From Salinicola corii (GTDB lineage Bacteria; Pseudomonadota; Gammaproteobacteria; Pseudomonadales; Halomonadaceae): a stretch of 62,141 nt of DNA. The translations under genes were made by a program, and so were the position numbers. Where the stretch lies: NCBI RefSeq assembly GCF_008298015.1, contig NZ_VTPX01000019.1, positions 1 to 62,141 of the forward strand, read 5' to 3'. A model generated the notes under the pieces. That model saw only the letters and a program-made list of their open reading frames with translations. It had not been told where the DNA came from and did no database searches. Positions 25,831 through 36,145 of this stretch are shown here, piece by piece; position 1 is the first letter of the stretch; each line of letters begins with the position of its first letter.

Positions 25831-27060
25831 ATGGCTTGGAATGAGCCTGGTGGTGGCAATAACCAGCAGGACCCCTGGGGCGGCGGAGGGGGCCGACGCC
25901 CGAGTGGTAATGGTGGCAACAACGGTGGTGGCAATCAGGGGCCGCCAGACCTCGACGAAGCACTGAAGAAATTTCAGGACAAGATCAATCGGCTTCTGGG
26001 GGGGCGCGGCAAGCGTTCCGGTTCCGGCGGCGGGGAGGGATCCGGCGGTGGTGGCAAGCGCAACCCGTTCGTGCTGCCGATCCTGGTATTGATCGTCGCG
26101 GTCGTGATCTGGGCCGGTTCGGGTTTCCACCTGATCGACCAGTCCGAGCGCGGCGTGGTGTTCCGCCTCGGCAAGTACACCGACACCCTGAATCCTGGCC
26201 TGCACTGGAATCCGCCGATCATCGACCGGGTGGACAACGTCAACGTGACCAGCATTCGTTCCGCCACGCAGACGGACTCGATGCTCACCAGCGATGAAAA
26301 TATCGTTCGCGTCAGCGTGTCGACCCAGTATGTGGTGAGTGATGCGCATGCCTTCCTGGTCAACGTCAACGAGCCGGAAATGACGCTGCAGAACGCGATG
26401 GACTCCGCCCTGCGCCAGGAAGTGGGCAACATGCATCTGCAGGAGATTCTGACCACTGGCCGTGATCGGCTGGGGCAGCGTATCTTTGATCGTCTGACGG
26501 CCTACATGGACGCCTACGGAACCGGCCTGCGCCTGCAGACGGTCAACGTCGAGTCGACCGCGCCGCCGGATCAGGTCCAGAACGCCTTCGACGACGTCAT
26601 CCGTGCCCGCGAGGAGCGCCAGCGCTCGATCAACCAGGCCAATGCCTACAGCCAGGCCGTCGTGCTCGAGGCCAAGGGACAGAAACAGCGTCTGGTCGAG
26701 GAGGCCAATGGCTATAAGGCGGCAGTCGTGTCGGACGCCACGGGCCAGACCAATCGCTTCAACTCGTTGCTGGGCGAATATCGCCAGGCCCCGGACGTGA
26801 CGCGGCAACGTCTCTATCTGGAAACCATCAGCCAGGTGCTGAGCAACACGCCGAAGGCGCTCGTCGATCTGGGTGACAGCAATGCCGTGACGGTACTGCC
26901 GCTCAACCAGATGCAGGCGGGTGGCAACACCAGTGGCAAAAGCGATTCCTCGTCGATGAGCATGCAACAGCTCGAACAGATATCACGTCAGGTAGTCGAT
27001 CACATGAACAGTGGCTCGCAGCAGCCGACGCGTAGTACCAGCCTGCGGGAGGGTCGCTAA
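25831..27060 (+). CDS. hflK: FtsH protease modulator HflK
   Basis: 409 residues. A glycine- and asparagine-rich N-terminus (about 1-75), one membrane segment (NPFVLPILVLIVAVVIWAGS), then a periplasmic SPFH/band-7 domain beginning FHLIDQSERGVVFRLGKY and a helical C-terminus. It forms with HflC the cage around FtsH. The stop shares its last base with the hflC start (TAATG), so the two are translated together. Confidence 0.96.
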   Translation: MAWNEPGGGNNQQDPWGGGGGRRPSGNGGNNGGGNQGPPDLDEALKKFQDKINRLLGGRGKRSGSGGGEGSGGGGKRNPFVLPILVLIVAVVIWAGSGFHLIDQSERGVVFRLGKYTDTLNPGLHWNPPIIDRVDNVNVTSIRSATQTDSMLTSDENIVRVSVSTQYVVSDAHAFLVNVNEPEMTLQNAMDSALRQEVGNMHLQEILTTGRDRLGQRIFDRLTAYMDAYGTGLRLQTVNVESTAPPDQVQNAFDDVIRAREERQRSINQANAYSQAVVLEAKGQKQRLVEEANGYKAAVVSDATGQTNRFNSLLGEYRQAPDVTRQRLYLETISQVLSNTPKALVDLGDSNAVTVLPLNQMQAGGNTSGKSDSSSMSMQQLEQISRQVVDHMNSGSQQPTRSTSLREGR

Positions 27061-28025
27061 TGTTTAATAACCGCGCCCTGATTGGCGTCATCGTCCTGGC
27101 GTTGCTGGCATGGTTCGCCAGCGCCAGCTTCTACGTCGTCAACGAGACCGAACGTGGCATCAAGCTGCGTTTTGGTGAAGTGATCGAAAACGATATCGGA
27201 CCAGGTCTGCATTTCAAACTACCGGTATTCAACACGGTACGCATCTTCGATGTGCGCGTGCAGACGGTCGACTCCAGCGCGACCCGATACCTGACCGCGG
27301 ACTCCAAGGCGGTCATTGTCGACTCCTTCGTGAAGTGGAAAATAGCCGATCCGCAGCAGTTCTATGAAGCGACGCGAGGCAATATCCAGGTCGCCGAGAA
27401 CCTGATTGCGCCTCGAACCGATGAAGCCTTGCGTAACAAGTTCGGTCAGACCGAAATGTCCTCCATCATTCAGGAGCGAATCGCTGCCGAAAGTAAGGAC
27501 AAAGGGCTGCCGGGCAAGAACAAGGGGCCTGACACCGTCGAGGGCGCTCGGGAAGAGCTCATGGTCGAGCCGGTGCAACAGCTCGATCAGGCGATGCGCG
27601 ACGAGCTTGGTGTCCATATTCTCGACATTCGCGTCAAGCGCATCGAGCTTCCTCCCGAGGTGACCCAGGCCGTCTACGAGCGGATGAACTCGGAGCGCGA
27701 GCAGGCAGCACGGACCTATCGTGCGGAGGGCTCTCAGCAGGCGGAGGCGATTCGTGCCGATGCCGATCGTCAGCGTCAGGAAATTCTGGCCAACGGGCGC
27801 CAGGAAGCGGAGACCACCCGGGGTGAAGGCGATGCCCAGGCGGCGAAGATCTATGCCAGCGCCTACCAGCAGGCACCGGATTTCTTCTCCTTCTACCGCT
27901 CGATGCAGGCCTATCGCGACAGCTTCAGCGGCGAAGGGAAGGACTTGCTGGTGTTGAGTCCCGACAACAGCGACTTCTTCCGTTATCTGAAAAATCCGAC
28001 CCCTGACGGGACCTCGGCGCCGTGA
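27060..28025 (+). CDS. hflC: FtsH protease modulator HflC
   Basis: 321 residues. An N-terminal membrane helix (ALIGVIVLALLAWFASASFY), SPFH domain (YVVNETERGIKLRFGEV) and a long coiled-coil region (REQAARTYRAEGSQQAEAIR). Partner of HflK in the inner-membrane FtsH assembly. Followed by a clear terminator. Confidence 0.96.
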   Translation: MFNNRALIGVIVLALLAWFASASFYVVNETERGIKLRFGEVIENDIGPGLHFKLPVFNTVRIFDVRVQTVDSSATRYLTADSKAVIVDSFVKWKIADPQQFYEATRGNIQVAENLIAPRTDEALRNKFGQTEMSSIIQERIAAESKDKGLPGKNKGPDTVEGAREELMVEPVQQLDQAMRDELGVHILDIRVKRIELPPEVTQAVYERMNSEREQAARTYRAEGSQQAEAIRADADRQRQEILANGRQEAETTRGEGDAQAAKIYASAYQQAPDFFSFYRSMQAYRDSFSGEGKDLLVLSPDNSDFFRYLKNPTPDGTSAP

Positions 28026-28102
28026 GTCGCGACAGCCGCGAATAGTGCGGAAAACGGACGTCCGCGGGATTTTTCCGCGGGCGTTTCGTGGTAATATCGC
28101 CT

Positions 28103-28126
28103 AGCCGGGTTTCGCCCGGCTTTTTT
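28103..28126 (+). terminator. intrinsic terminator after hflC
   Basis: AGCCGGG (28103-28109) pairs with CCCGGCT (28115-28121); six T at 28121-28126. A weaker hairpin (CCGCGGG...TTTTT...CCGCGGG) lies just upstream. Confidence 0.88.
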
Positions 28127-28304
28127 GTGCGGGCTGTATCCGTGCCATCACGCTCGGCTACGACGAGTCAGGCGAGTCTGGGATGCGCCGCGTGGCCACG
28201 CCTCATGGTGCTTCGGCCGCGACTATCACGGGGTGGGCAAGGGAGTGCGCAAGCTCGCCTTGGCACCCGATCACCACCGAACCACCGCTTGGCAGGACAA
28301 GCTC

Positions 28305-29486
28305 ATGACGATCGCTGACCGCTGGTTGCTTCCCGACGGCATGGATGAAATATTGCCGCCGCAGGCAACCCGGATGGAGGAGTTGCGTCGGACGCTGCTC
28401 GACCTGTACGACCGCTGGGGCTACGACCTCGTCATGCCACCGCCGGTCGAGTTTCTCGACTCGCTGTTGACGGGCACCGGCACCGATCTGGATCTGCAGA
28501 CGTTCAAGCTGACCGATCAGTTGACCGGCAGGATGATGGGGGCCAGTGCCGATGTCACGCCGCAGGTGGCACGCATGGATGCCCACTCGTTGAAGCGCCA
28601 GGGGCCGGTTCGACTCTGTTACTGCACGACCGTGTTGCGCGCTCAGGCGGACAAGCACCAGGGTGGCCGTAGTCCGATGCAGGTCGGCGTCGAGCTATTC
28701 GGGCATGCCGGCCTCGACGCCGATGTGGAAGTGCTGAGGCTGGCGCTCTCCAGCCTCGCGGCGGCGGGCGCGCGGGAGACGCACCTGGCGCTGAGCCACA
28801 TCGCGATCTATCGCGAGCTGGTGCGCGGCATTGGCTGGAGCGAAGACATCGAGCGGGCGCTTTTCGATGCCATCGAGCGCAAGGCGTACGTCGTCATCGA
28901 CGAACTGGTGGCCGCGAATGTCGCCGATCCCAAGCTGGCGCGCATGCTCAGCGAGCTGCCGAGACTGCATGGCGGCGCGGAGATTCTCGAGCACGCCAGA
29001 CTGGCACTGGCCGATGCGCCGGAAGCCGTGCGTGAAGCGCTCGACCAGTTGGTGCGGTTGCATCGCGGTGTGGTGGCCGAGCACCCTGAGGTATCTTTCT
29101 ACTTCGATCTGGCCGAGCTTCGTGGCTATCAGTATCACACCGGGATGGTGTTTGCCGCCTATGTGCCGGGATACGGTCAGGCTCTGAGCAAGGGTGGACG
29201 TTACGACGATACCGGGAAGGCGTTCGGTCGAGCCCGTCCCGCTACCGGTTTTTCCATGGATCTCAAACAGTTGGCGACCCTGGCCGAGCGCGAGCCGCCA
29301 ACCAATGGCATCTGGGCGCCGAACCGCGAGGATGCGGCGTTGAATGACACCATCAATCGTCTGAGGGCACGGGGAGAGCGCGTGATCCAGGCACTGCCCG
29401 ACCAGCGGACCGGTCCGGGTGCACACCGATGCAATCGCCATTTGGTGCTCCAGGACGGAGAGTGGCGTACCGAGCCGCTGGATTGA
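28305..29486 (+). CDS. hisZ: ATP phosphoribosyltransferase regulatory subunit
   Basis: 393 residues, a histidyl-tRNA-synthetase-like protein that activates short HisG. It shows LLPDGMDEILPPQA, the class II-type VTPQVARMDA and YYHTGM-like LRGYQYHTGMVFAAY. ATG at 28305 is preferred: GCAGGA lies upstream, and the 60 codons before it have no HisZ similarity and span the terminator region. The usual purA neighbour follows. Confidence 0.93.
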   Translation: MTIADRWLLPDGMDEILPPQATRMEELRRTLLDLYDRWGYDLVMPPPVEFLDSLLTGTGTDLDLQTFKLTDQLTGRMMGASADVTPQVARMDAHSLKRQGPVRLCYCTTVLRAQADKHQGGRSPMQVGVELFGHAGLDADVEVLRLALSSLAAAGARETHLALSHIAIYRELVRGIGWSEDIERALFDAIERKAYVVIDELVAANVADPKLARMLSELPRLHGGAEILEHARLALADAPEAVREALDQLVRLHRGVVAEHPEVSFYFDLAELRGYQYHTGMVFAAYVPGYGQALSKGGRYDDTGKAFGRARPATGFSMDLKQLATLAEREPPTNGIWAPNREDAALNDTINRLRARGERVIQALPDQRTGPGAHRCNRHLVLQDGEWRTEPLD

Positions 29487-29493
29487 CCGATGA

Positions 29494-30867
<1,374 letters not shown>

Positions 30868-30888
30868 TTGCCCGCGCTGCGTGCTGCA

Positions 30889-30933
30889 CCCAACGACGAG
30901 ACCCGCTGCCTGGCAGCGGGTCTCGTCGTTGGG
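30889..30933. repeat. 22-bp perfect inverted repeat between purA and the SEL1 gene
   Basis: Arm 1 is 30889-30910 and arm 2 is 30912-30933, exact reverse complements separated by one base. No T-run flanks it on either strand, so it is not a standard intrinsic terminator. It lies between two convergent genes and could stop transcription by structure alone, or be a cruciform element. Confidence 0.85.
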
Positions 30934-30981
30934 TGGGGTGGGTCGGGGTGGTGTCGATGCCGGACCGGCACATCGCGCGCC

Positions 30982-33735
30982 CTAGGAGGGCTTGCCTGCA
31001 GCGTCGGCGATAGCCGGATCCTCGAGCAGATCCTGCAGCGTCCTGATGGCGGTTTCGCTGTCGCTCTCCATCACCCCGTCGAGCCAGATCATCGCCTGTT
31101 GCTGGTTGACGAACTCCACGCCTCGCGCCTGGAGGTAGGCCTGAGCCAGCGACACGCGGGCGGACCGATGCCCCTGCCGTGCGGCCTCGACCAGCAGTTT
31201 GGCGCCCTTGTGTGGATCGCGCGGCAGCACGTCGCCACTGAGATAGGCTCGGCCAAGGGCCGCTTCGGCGCCGGCATGGCTGCTTTCGGCGGCGGCGGTC
31301 AGCAGGCGTTCGCCGCGATTCACGTCCTGGGCGATGCCACCTTGCCCCTCCAGATAGGCCGTACCGAGTGAAGCCTGAGCGGAGGCGTTGCCGTTGTCGA
31401 CCGCGCGAGAAAGCCACTCGACGGCCCGCGTCGGGTCCTGATCGACGCCTTTGCCCTCGAGATAGGCCTGTCCCAGCAGACGCTGGGCATTGTCGTCGCC
31501 GCGCTGTGCCGCTCGCTCCAGGTAGCGCACGCCTTTGGCGGGGTCGGCGGCGACACCGGTGCCGTTGAGGTAGGCTTCGCCCAGCGTCACGCCGGCGGAG
31601 CCGTGGCCGGCATTGGCGGCCCGAGCCAACAGCCTGACGCCGCGCTGCGGATCGGCCGCTACGCCGTCGCCGCGCAGCAGCAGCTCGCCGAGATCCGCCT
31701 CGGCCCCCACGTGGCCGGCGGCGACCGCGCGTTCGAAGTAGCCGGCGGCGCGCGCCTTGTCGACCCCGACGCCCAGTCCGTCGGCATACAGACGACCGAG
31801 CGAGGCGGTGGCACCGGGATGGCCTTCCTCGGCGGCGCGTGACAGCCATTTCCTGGCGCTGGCGTAATCGACTCGCACGCCCCGTCCACCGAGATAGGCC
31901 CGGCCCAGGTCCGCCATGGCCGGCACTTGCCCCATCCGCGCCGCACGGATCAGGTCGTCGATATTGCCCTGCTCACCGCTGGCACGATAGGTGCGCGCCA
32001 GTGCCTGCTGGGCGGAAGGGTGGCCGGCGCGAGCGGCGCGCTGGAGCCAGCGTTCCGCGTGATCGAGGTCGGGCGGAACGCCGACCCCGTCGCGATAGGC
32101 CCTGCCGAGTACGACCATCGCGTAGGCATCGCCCTGGTTGGCGGCTTGCTTGAGCAGCTTGACGCCTTGCCGGGCATTGCCGGATAGCTTGCCCTCGAGC
32201 ATGCCCCGGCCGAGCCGGGTCTTGGCGGTGGTGTCGTCGGGGTCCTGCTCGATGGCTCGGCCCAGCCACTGCCGAGCCTTGGCAGGATTGTGCTGAAGTC
32301 CTTTCCCGTCCAGGTAGGCGATCCCCAGGGTGCGTGCGGCACCGCCCTGGTTCTGGTCGGCCGCCTCGGTCAGTAGCGAGACGCCGCGCACCGGATCGGC
32401 CGGTATGCCCTCGCCTTGGAGATAGGCTTGGCCTAGGCGCGCCGTGGCGTAGGGGTGGCCCAGTTCGTGGGCGCGTTCGAGATAGTCGACGCCCTGTCCC
32501 GGTTGGGCCTGGACCTTGTCGCCGTCGAGATAGGCGCTGCCCAGCAGCGCCAGCGCATAGGCGTCGTCCTGCTGCGCCGCCCGTGTCAGCAATCGAATGC
32601 CGTGTTGGGGGTTCTCCGCCAGCACATCGCCCGTCAGGTAGGCCTGGCCCAGGGTGCGGGCGGCATCGGGCTGGCCGCGGCCGACGGCGTCCGCAAGCCA
32701 CTTTTCGGCCAGCTCCGGGTCGGGTTCGACCCGACCCTCGCCGAGGTAGGCTTGCCCCAGCCAGTAGGCGGCATCCTCATTGCCGGACTCCGCGGCACGT
32801 CGGAGCATCTCGAGCCCGCTGGCGGGATCCCGCTGCGTCACCAGCAGGTGACCGGCGGCCGCCAGCGCCTGGGGATCGCCGCTGTCGGCGGCCCGGCTCA
32901 GCCACTGCCGCTGGCGTGTCGGTTGGGGAAGCAGGCCGTCCTCGGCATAGAGACGCGACAGCGCCAGCATCGCGCCGACATCGTCGCTCTCGGCACGGGG
33001 CGTCATCGCCTGGGCGTAGCGTTCGGCGTAGGCGCGGGCCTGGCCCGGATCATTGCCGAAAGCGCCGCCGGGCGAGTAGTTCTCGGCCAGCGTCTGGAGG
33101 GCGCGGGGCTCGTTCTGCGCCGCTGCCTTCTCTAGCTGCGCGCGGGCGGCGTCGATGTCCTTCGGCACCCCCTCGCCGGAGAGCTGCATCTCGGCGAGTT
33201 CGATGCGCGCGCCGGGGTTGCCGTCGTGATCCACGGCCTGCTGAAACAGGTTCCACGCCAGTGCCGGGTCGCGCTTGACGCCGTCGCCGGTGCGATAGAG
33301 TCGACCCAGCTTCAACGAGGCATTGTCGAGGCCGCTGAACGCGTAGGGAACCGCCCGGCGATAGTATTGGGCGGCGAGGGAGGGATCGGGAGGAACGCCC
33401 TCGCCGTCGTCATAGATTCTGGCCAGTTCGTAGCTGGCCTCGGGATGCGTCCGCGCCATTGGCTCGAGCAGTTCGATGGCCTCGAGGCTCTGTCCCTGGG
33501 TTTCGAGGCTGCGGATGTACTCCACCCGATTCCAGTCGGTGGAGGGCATCGATTCGATGTAGCGGTGCGCGAACAGCTCGCGGTCCTGGGCTGCGATCGG
33601 TTGGGTCTGGGCGGGTTGCTGGCTCGCGCAAGCGGTCAGCAGCACCACCGATGCCAGTCCCAGCATGAAGCGGCTGCCGGAGAAGCGCCGCGTCTTGGAA
33701 AGGAAATGCATGGCGTCGGGCGTCGGTATCGTCAT
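30982..33735 (-). CDS. SEL1/TPR-like repeat lipoprotein (AlgK-like, giant)
   Basis: 917 residues. A lipoprotein signal with lipobox LLTACAS near residue 35, then about twenty-one SEL1 repeats of about 36 residues with the pattern A..LG.AYL.G.GV..D...A..WL.RAA..G. AlgK of the alginate system is a SEL1-type outer-membrane lipoprotein of roughly half this size that organises the export complex; this protein is last in the Alg8/Alg44 operon, so a similar scaffold role is inferred. ATG at 33735 has AAGGAG upstream. Confidence 0.8.
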   Translation of the reverse strand: MTIPTPDAMHFLSKTRRFSGSRFMLGLASVVLLTACASQQPAQTQPIAAQDRELFAHRYIESMPSTDWNRVEYIRSLETQGQSLEAIELLEPMARTHPEASYELARIYDDGEGVPPDPSLAAQYYRRAVPYAFSGLDNASLKLGRLYRTGDGVKRDPALAWNLFQQAVDHDGNPGARIELAEMQLSGEGVPKDIDAARAQLEKAAAQNEPRALQTLAENYSPGGAFGNDPGQARAYAERYAQAMTPRAESDDVGAMLALSRLYAEDGLLPQPTRQRQWLSRAADSGDPQALAAAGHLLVTQRDPASGLEMLRRAAESGNEDAAYWLGQAYLGEGRVEPDPELAEKWLADAVGRGQPDAARTLGQAYLTGDVLAENPQHGIRLLTRAAQQDDAYALALLGSAYLDGDKVQAQPGQGVDYLERAHELGHPYATARLGQAYLQGEGIPADPVRGVSLLTEAADQNQGGAARTLGIAYLDGKGLQHNPAKARQWLGRAIEQDPDDTTAKTRLGRGMLEGKLSGNARQGVKLLKQAANQGDAYAMVVLGRAYRDGVGVPPDLDHAERWLQRAARAGHPSAQQALARTYRASGEQGNIDDLIRAARMGQVPAMADLGRAYLGGRGVRVDYASARKWLSRAAEEGHPGATASLGRLYADGLGVGVDKARAAGYFERAVAAGHVGAEADLGELLLRGDGVAADPQRGVRLLARAANAGHGSAGVTLGEAYLNGTGVAADPAKGVRYLERAAQRGDDNAQRLLGQAYLEGKGVDQDPTRAVEWLSRAVDNGNASAQASLGTAYLEGQGGIAQDVNRGERLLTAAAESSHAGAEAALGRAYLSGDVLPRDPHKGAKLLVEAARQGHRSARVSLAQAYLQARGVEFVNQQQAMIWLDGVMESDSETAIRTLQDLLEDPAIADAAGKPS

Positions 33736-33839
33736 GTGCTTGTCTCCTTCTGGTCCGGCCTTCGTCCCTGAAGCGGGCCAGGAATGGTCATGGGTCGAGT
33801 CCGGAGCTCGAATACGGATGTCGGGGATTGACGGCGGCG

Positions 33840-35132
33840 TCAGGTGTCGGGCTCGAAGGCGGCGAGTTCCGTTCTTTCGGGTTCCGGCAGTGCGCGGGGC
33901 TGGGCCTGCGGGTCCATGAAATAGAAGGTGACGTAGCCGCCGGCACTGCGGTTGTCGACGGGCCGCTTCTGGCTGACGTAGTGGGCGACTCGGTCGTCAT
34001 CGCGATGACTGAGATAGATCTCCATCCAGGCGAGATACTGCTCGTCGTCGAGGAATCCGTAGTACTGGGCGTGGGTCGCCAGATCCCCTAGCGCCGCCGG
34101 ATCGTCGAACGTGTCCAGGGCAAACTGGACCGCGTCGTCGAGGGTGTGGCCGCGGTACTCGAAGTCGAACAGGTCGTAACCCTGGCGGTAGGCCACCTGC
34201 ATGATGTTGACCAGATAGAGCAGGGCGTAATTCTGGTAGTGGCTGGCGCGGCGGCCGCGAGCCATCTCGTGGGGCAGGGCGCCACGGGGCGTCAGGTCGT
34301 TGAGTGCCGAGTAGATCGCGCTGATGCCGAACTGGAACAGCTCATCGTCGTCCGTCAGCACGCCGATCATGCTGGCGTAGAGCGCCCGGCGGTAGAAGTG
34401 GTTGTTGCAGCAGCTCGGCTCCCCGCCTTTGATGGCGGAGTGCTTGTGGGCCAGCGCGTTGAGCCAGTGATTGATACGCTCGATCGCCTCCTGGTGCTTG
34501 TCCGCGACGACCGGACGCACGATCGAATAGGCCATCGCCGCGGCAAACATCATCGACTCCGTCGAGTACCAGCCCTGGGGCTCGAGACGGTCATAGTGGA
34601 ACTGGCTCAAGGCGTCGTGAGTCGCCCACTTGTCCAGAAACCGGACCAGGCAGTCGGCGTAGTAGTCGTCGCCGGAGGCCACGTAGGCCCCGGCCAGGTT
34701 GGAGACGGTGTCCTCGAAATCGAACAGCGGCTCGGAGGCCAACTCCCACGCCTTGGGCTGCGGGTAGTAGCCGGGAATCCGGATCACGCTGTCCAGCGTC
34801 GGCTTGGAGAGTTCCTGACGACAGCTGGGACCGTGCATCAATTGATCCCGGTTGTACTGCAGCAGATCGTTATCGGTGTGCTTCAGCAGCGCCATTCGGG
34901 CCTGAACGTCGAAATAGGAGGCATCCGGATCGGTGACCGTGTATTTCGACAGATCCAGCTTCTGACGCTCGGCGTAGCTCATCGTCCGACTCGCCTGGCC
35001 TGCCTGGGCGGGTTTGTCTGGCGTCGCTTCGGCCGCTTGCGTCGACGGCGGCAGACCGATAGCCGTCAGACCCAGCAGCAGGACGAAGCCGTGGCGCAGA
35101 CCGAAGCGGCCTGCGATTGAGATCCGGTTCAT
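33840..35132 (-). CDS. alginate lyase (AlgL/PL5-like) family protein, periplasmic
   Basis: 430 residues. A signal peptide (GFVLLLGLTAIGLPPSTQA) then an alpha-toroid domain. Family landmarks are CNNHFYRRALYASMIGV (compare NNHSYW of AlgL) and LPHEMARGRRASHYQNYALL (compare LPNELKRRQRALAYHNYAL), supplying the Asn/His/Arg/Tyr catalytic set. In alginate makers AlgL clears stray polymer from the periplasm. PL5 relatives such as Smlt1473 also cut polyglucuronate. Here it sits between the PL14-like lyase and the SEL1 gene, so it probably edits or clears the operon's own polymer. Confidence 0.82.
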   Translation of the reverse strand: MNRISIAGRFGLRHGFVLLLGLTAIGLPPSTQAAEATPDKPAQAGQASRTMSYAERQKLDLSKYTVTDPDASYFDVQARMALLKHTDNDLLQYNRDQLMHGPSCRQELSKPTLDSVIRIPGYYPQPKAWELASEPLFDFEDTVSNLAGAYVASGDDYYADCLVRFLDKWATHDALSQFHYDRLEPQGWYSTESMMFAAAMAYSIVRPVVADKHQEAIERINHWLNALAHKHSAIKGGEPSCCNNHFYRRALYASMIGVLTDDDELFQFGISAIYSALNDLTPRGALPHEMARGRRASHYQNYALLYLVNIMQVAYRQGYDLFDFEYRGHTLDDAVQFALDTFDDPAALGDLATHAQYYGFLDDEQYLAWMEIYLSHRDDDRVAHYVSQKRPVDNRSAGGYVTFYFMDPQAQPRALPEPERTELAAFEPDT

Positions 35133-35160
35133 GGAAGTCGACTCCCTGTAGAAGGATCGA

Positions 35161-36063
35161 TCACGCCTTGGGGGTCATCAGCGTGAAGTCGGCAAAATCG
35201 ACGGTCTGGTTCCTTGGCGTGCGCCAATCGCTGCCATGGCCGCCGAAGAAGGTCGAGAACATCAGCCCGTCGATGTGCACGTCATCCGTGGTGCGATAGA
35301 CGATGCCTTGCTGCTCGAGTGTCGGTTGGCCATCGATCCAGACACGTGCAACACCGTTCTGGCGATCGGGGTCGTTCAGCACGATCTCCTGTTCCACGGT
35401 GACCCACTGGCCTGGCGTGAAGTGCCACAGGCCGCGGCCCACCGATTCGCCGTAGTCGGCGTCCTTGTTGACGATGTATTCGTAGAGTTCGCCCTGACCC
35501 TGCTTGCGCCACATGAAGCGCATCGAGAAGCCGTTCTTGCCGGTGACCTCGTCGCCGCCGGTGGGGCCGTCGCCCCCGTAAAGCCCCGGCAGCTTGCCGC
35601 CCTTGACGAAAGCGAAGCCGGTTGGGAAGCGAACCCGATAGCGCAGGCAGGCCCGGTCGGCCTGGCGCAGCGCGGGGACTGGCATCACGAAACCGGCGCC
35701 GCCCTCTTCGGCATCGCTGGGCGAGGAGGTGCCGGCGGGGTAGTGGACGCGCAGGGCGGATGAGTCCAGCCCGCTGTCGGCGCGATCCAGGACCTGCAGG
35801 TTCTGCTCGCCCCAGCGACGCTGGCCACCCAGGCCGTCCGCGACCCACGTTTTCGGGTCGGCCTTGGCCCCTGCATCCAGGGCCAGGGTCCGTACCGGTG
35901 CGTAACGCGATGAACAGGCACCGACCTGCGGTTTGGCGAGCGCATCGTCGCTGGCCGCCAGGGCGGGCAGCGAGGTCAGCGTCAGCGCGCCGGCGGTCAG
36001 AATGGCTGCGCTCAACGGGGTCGTCAGACGGCGTTGGAGGTCTTCGAGTCTGGACAGAATCAT
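35161..36063 (-). CDS. polysaccharide lyase, PL14-like, secreted
   Basis: 300 residues. A signal peptide (about 1-35, ending LTSLPALAAS) then a beta-jelly-roll. The motifs FVKGGKLPGLYGGD, GFSMRFMWRKQGQGELYEY and GQWVTVEQEIVLND are those of PL14-like lyases, whose members cleave alginate or beta-1,4-glucuronate. ATG at 36063 follows AAGGAGACGAAC; the longer frame upstream overlaps the alg44-like 3' end. A secreted lyase inside a synthesis operon suggests length control or release of polymer. Confidence 0.75.
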   Translation of the reverse strand: MILSRLEDLQRRLTTPLSAAILTAGALTLTSLPALAASDDALAKPQVGACSSRYAPVRTLALDAGAKADPKTWVADGLGGQRRWGEQNLQVLDRADSGLDSSALRVHYPAGTSSPSDAEEGGAGFVMPVPALRQADRACLRYRVRFPTGFAFVKGGKLPGLYGGDGPTGGDEVTGKNGFSMRFMWRKQGQGELYEYIVNKDADYGESVGRGLWHFTPGQWVTVEQEIVLNDPDRQNGVARVWIDGQPTLEQQGIVYRTTDDVHIDGLMFSTFFGGHGSDWRTPRNQTVDFADFTLMTPKA

Positions 36064-36145
36064 GTTCGTCTCCTTGGGCGATGGGTGCCTTGCGATAGGT
36101 ATCGCGTCGGATCGGTGGCGGTGGCATGACCGATTTGCCATGCGA

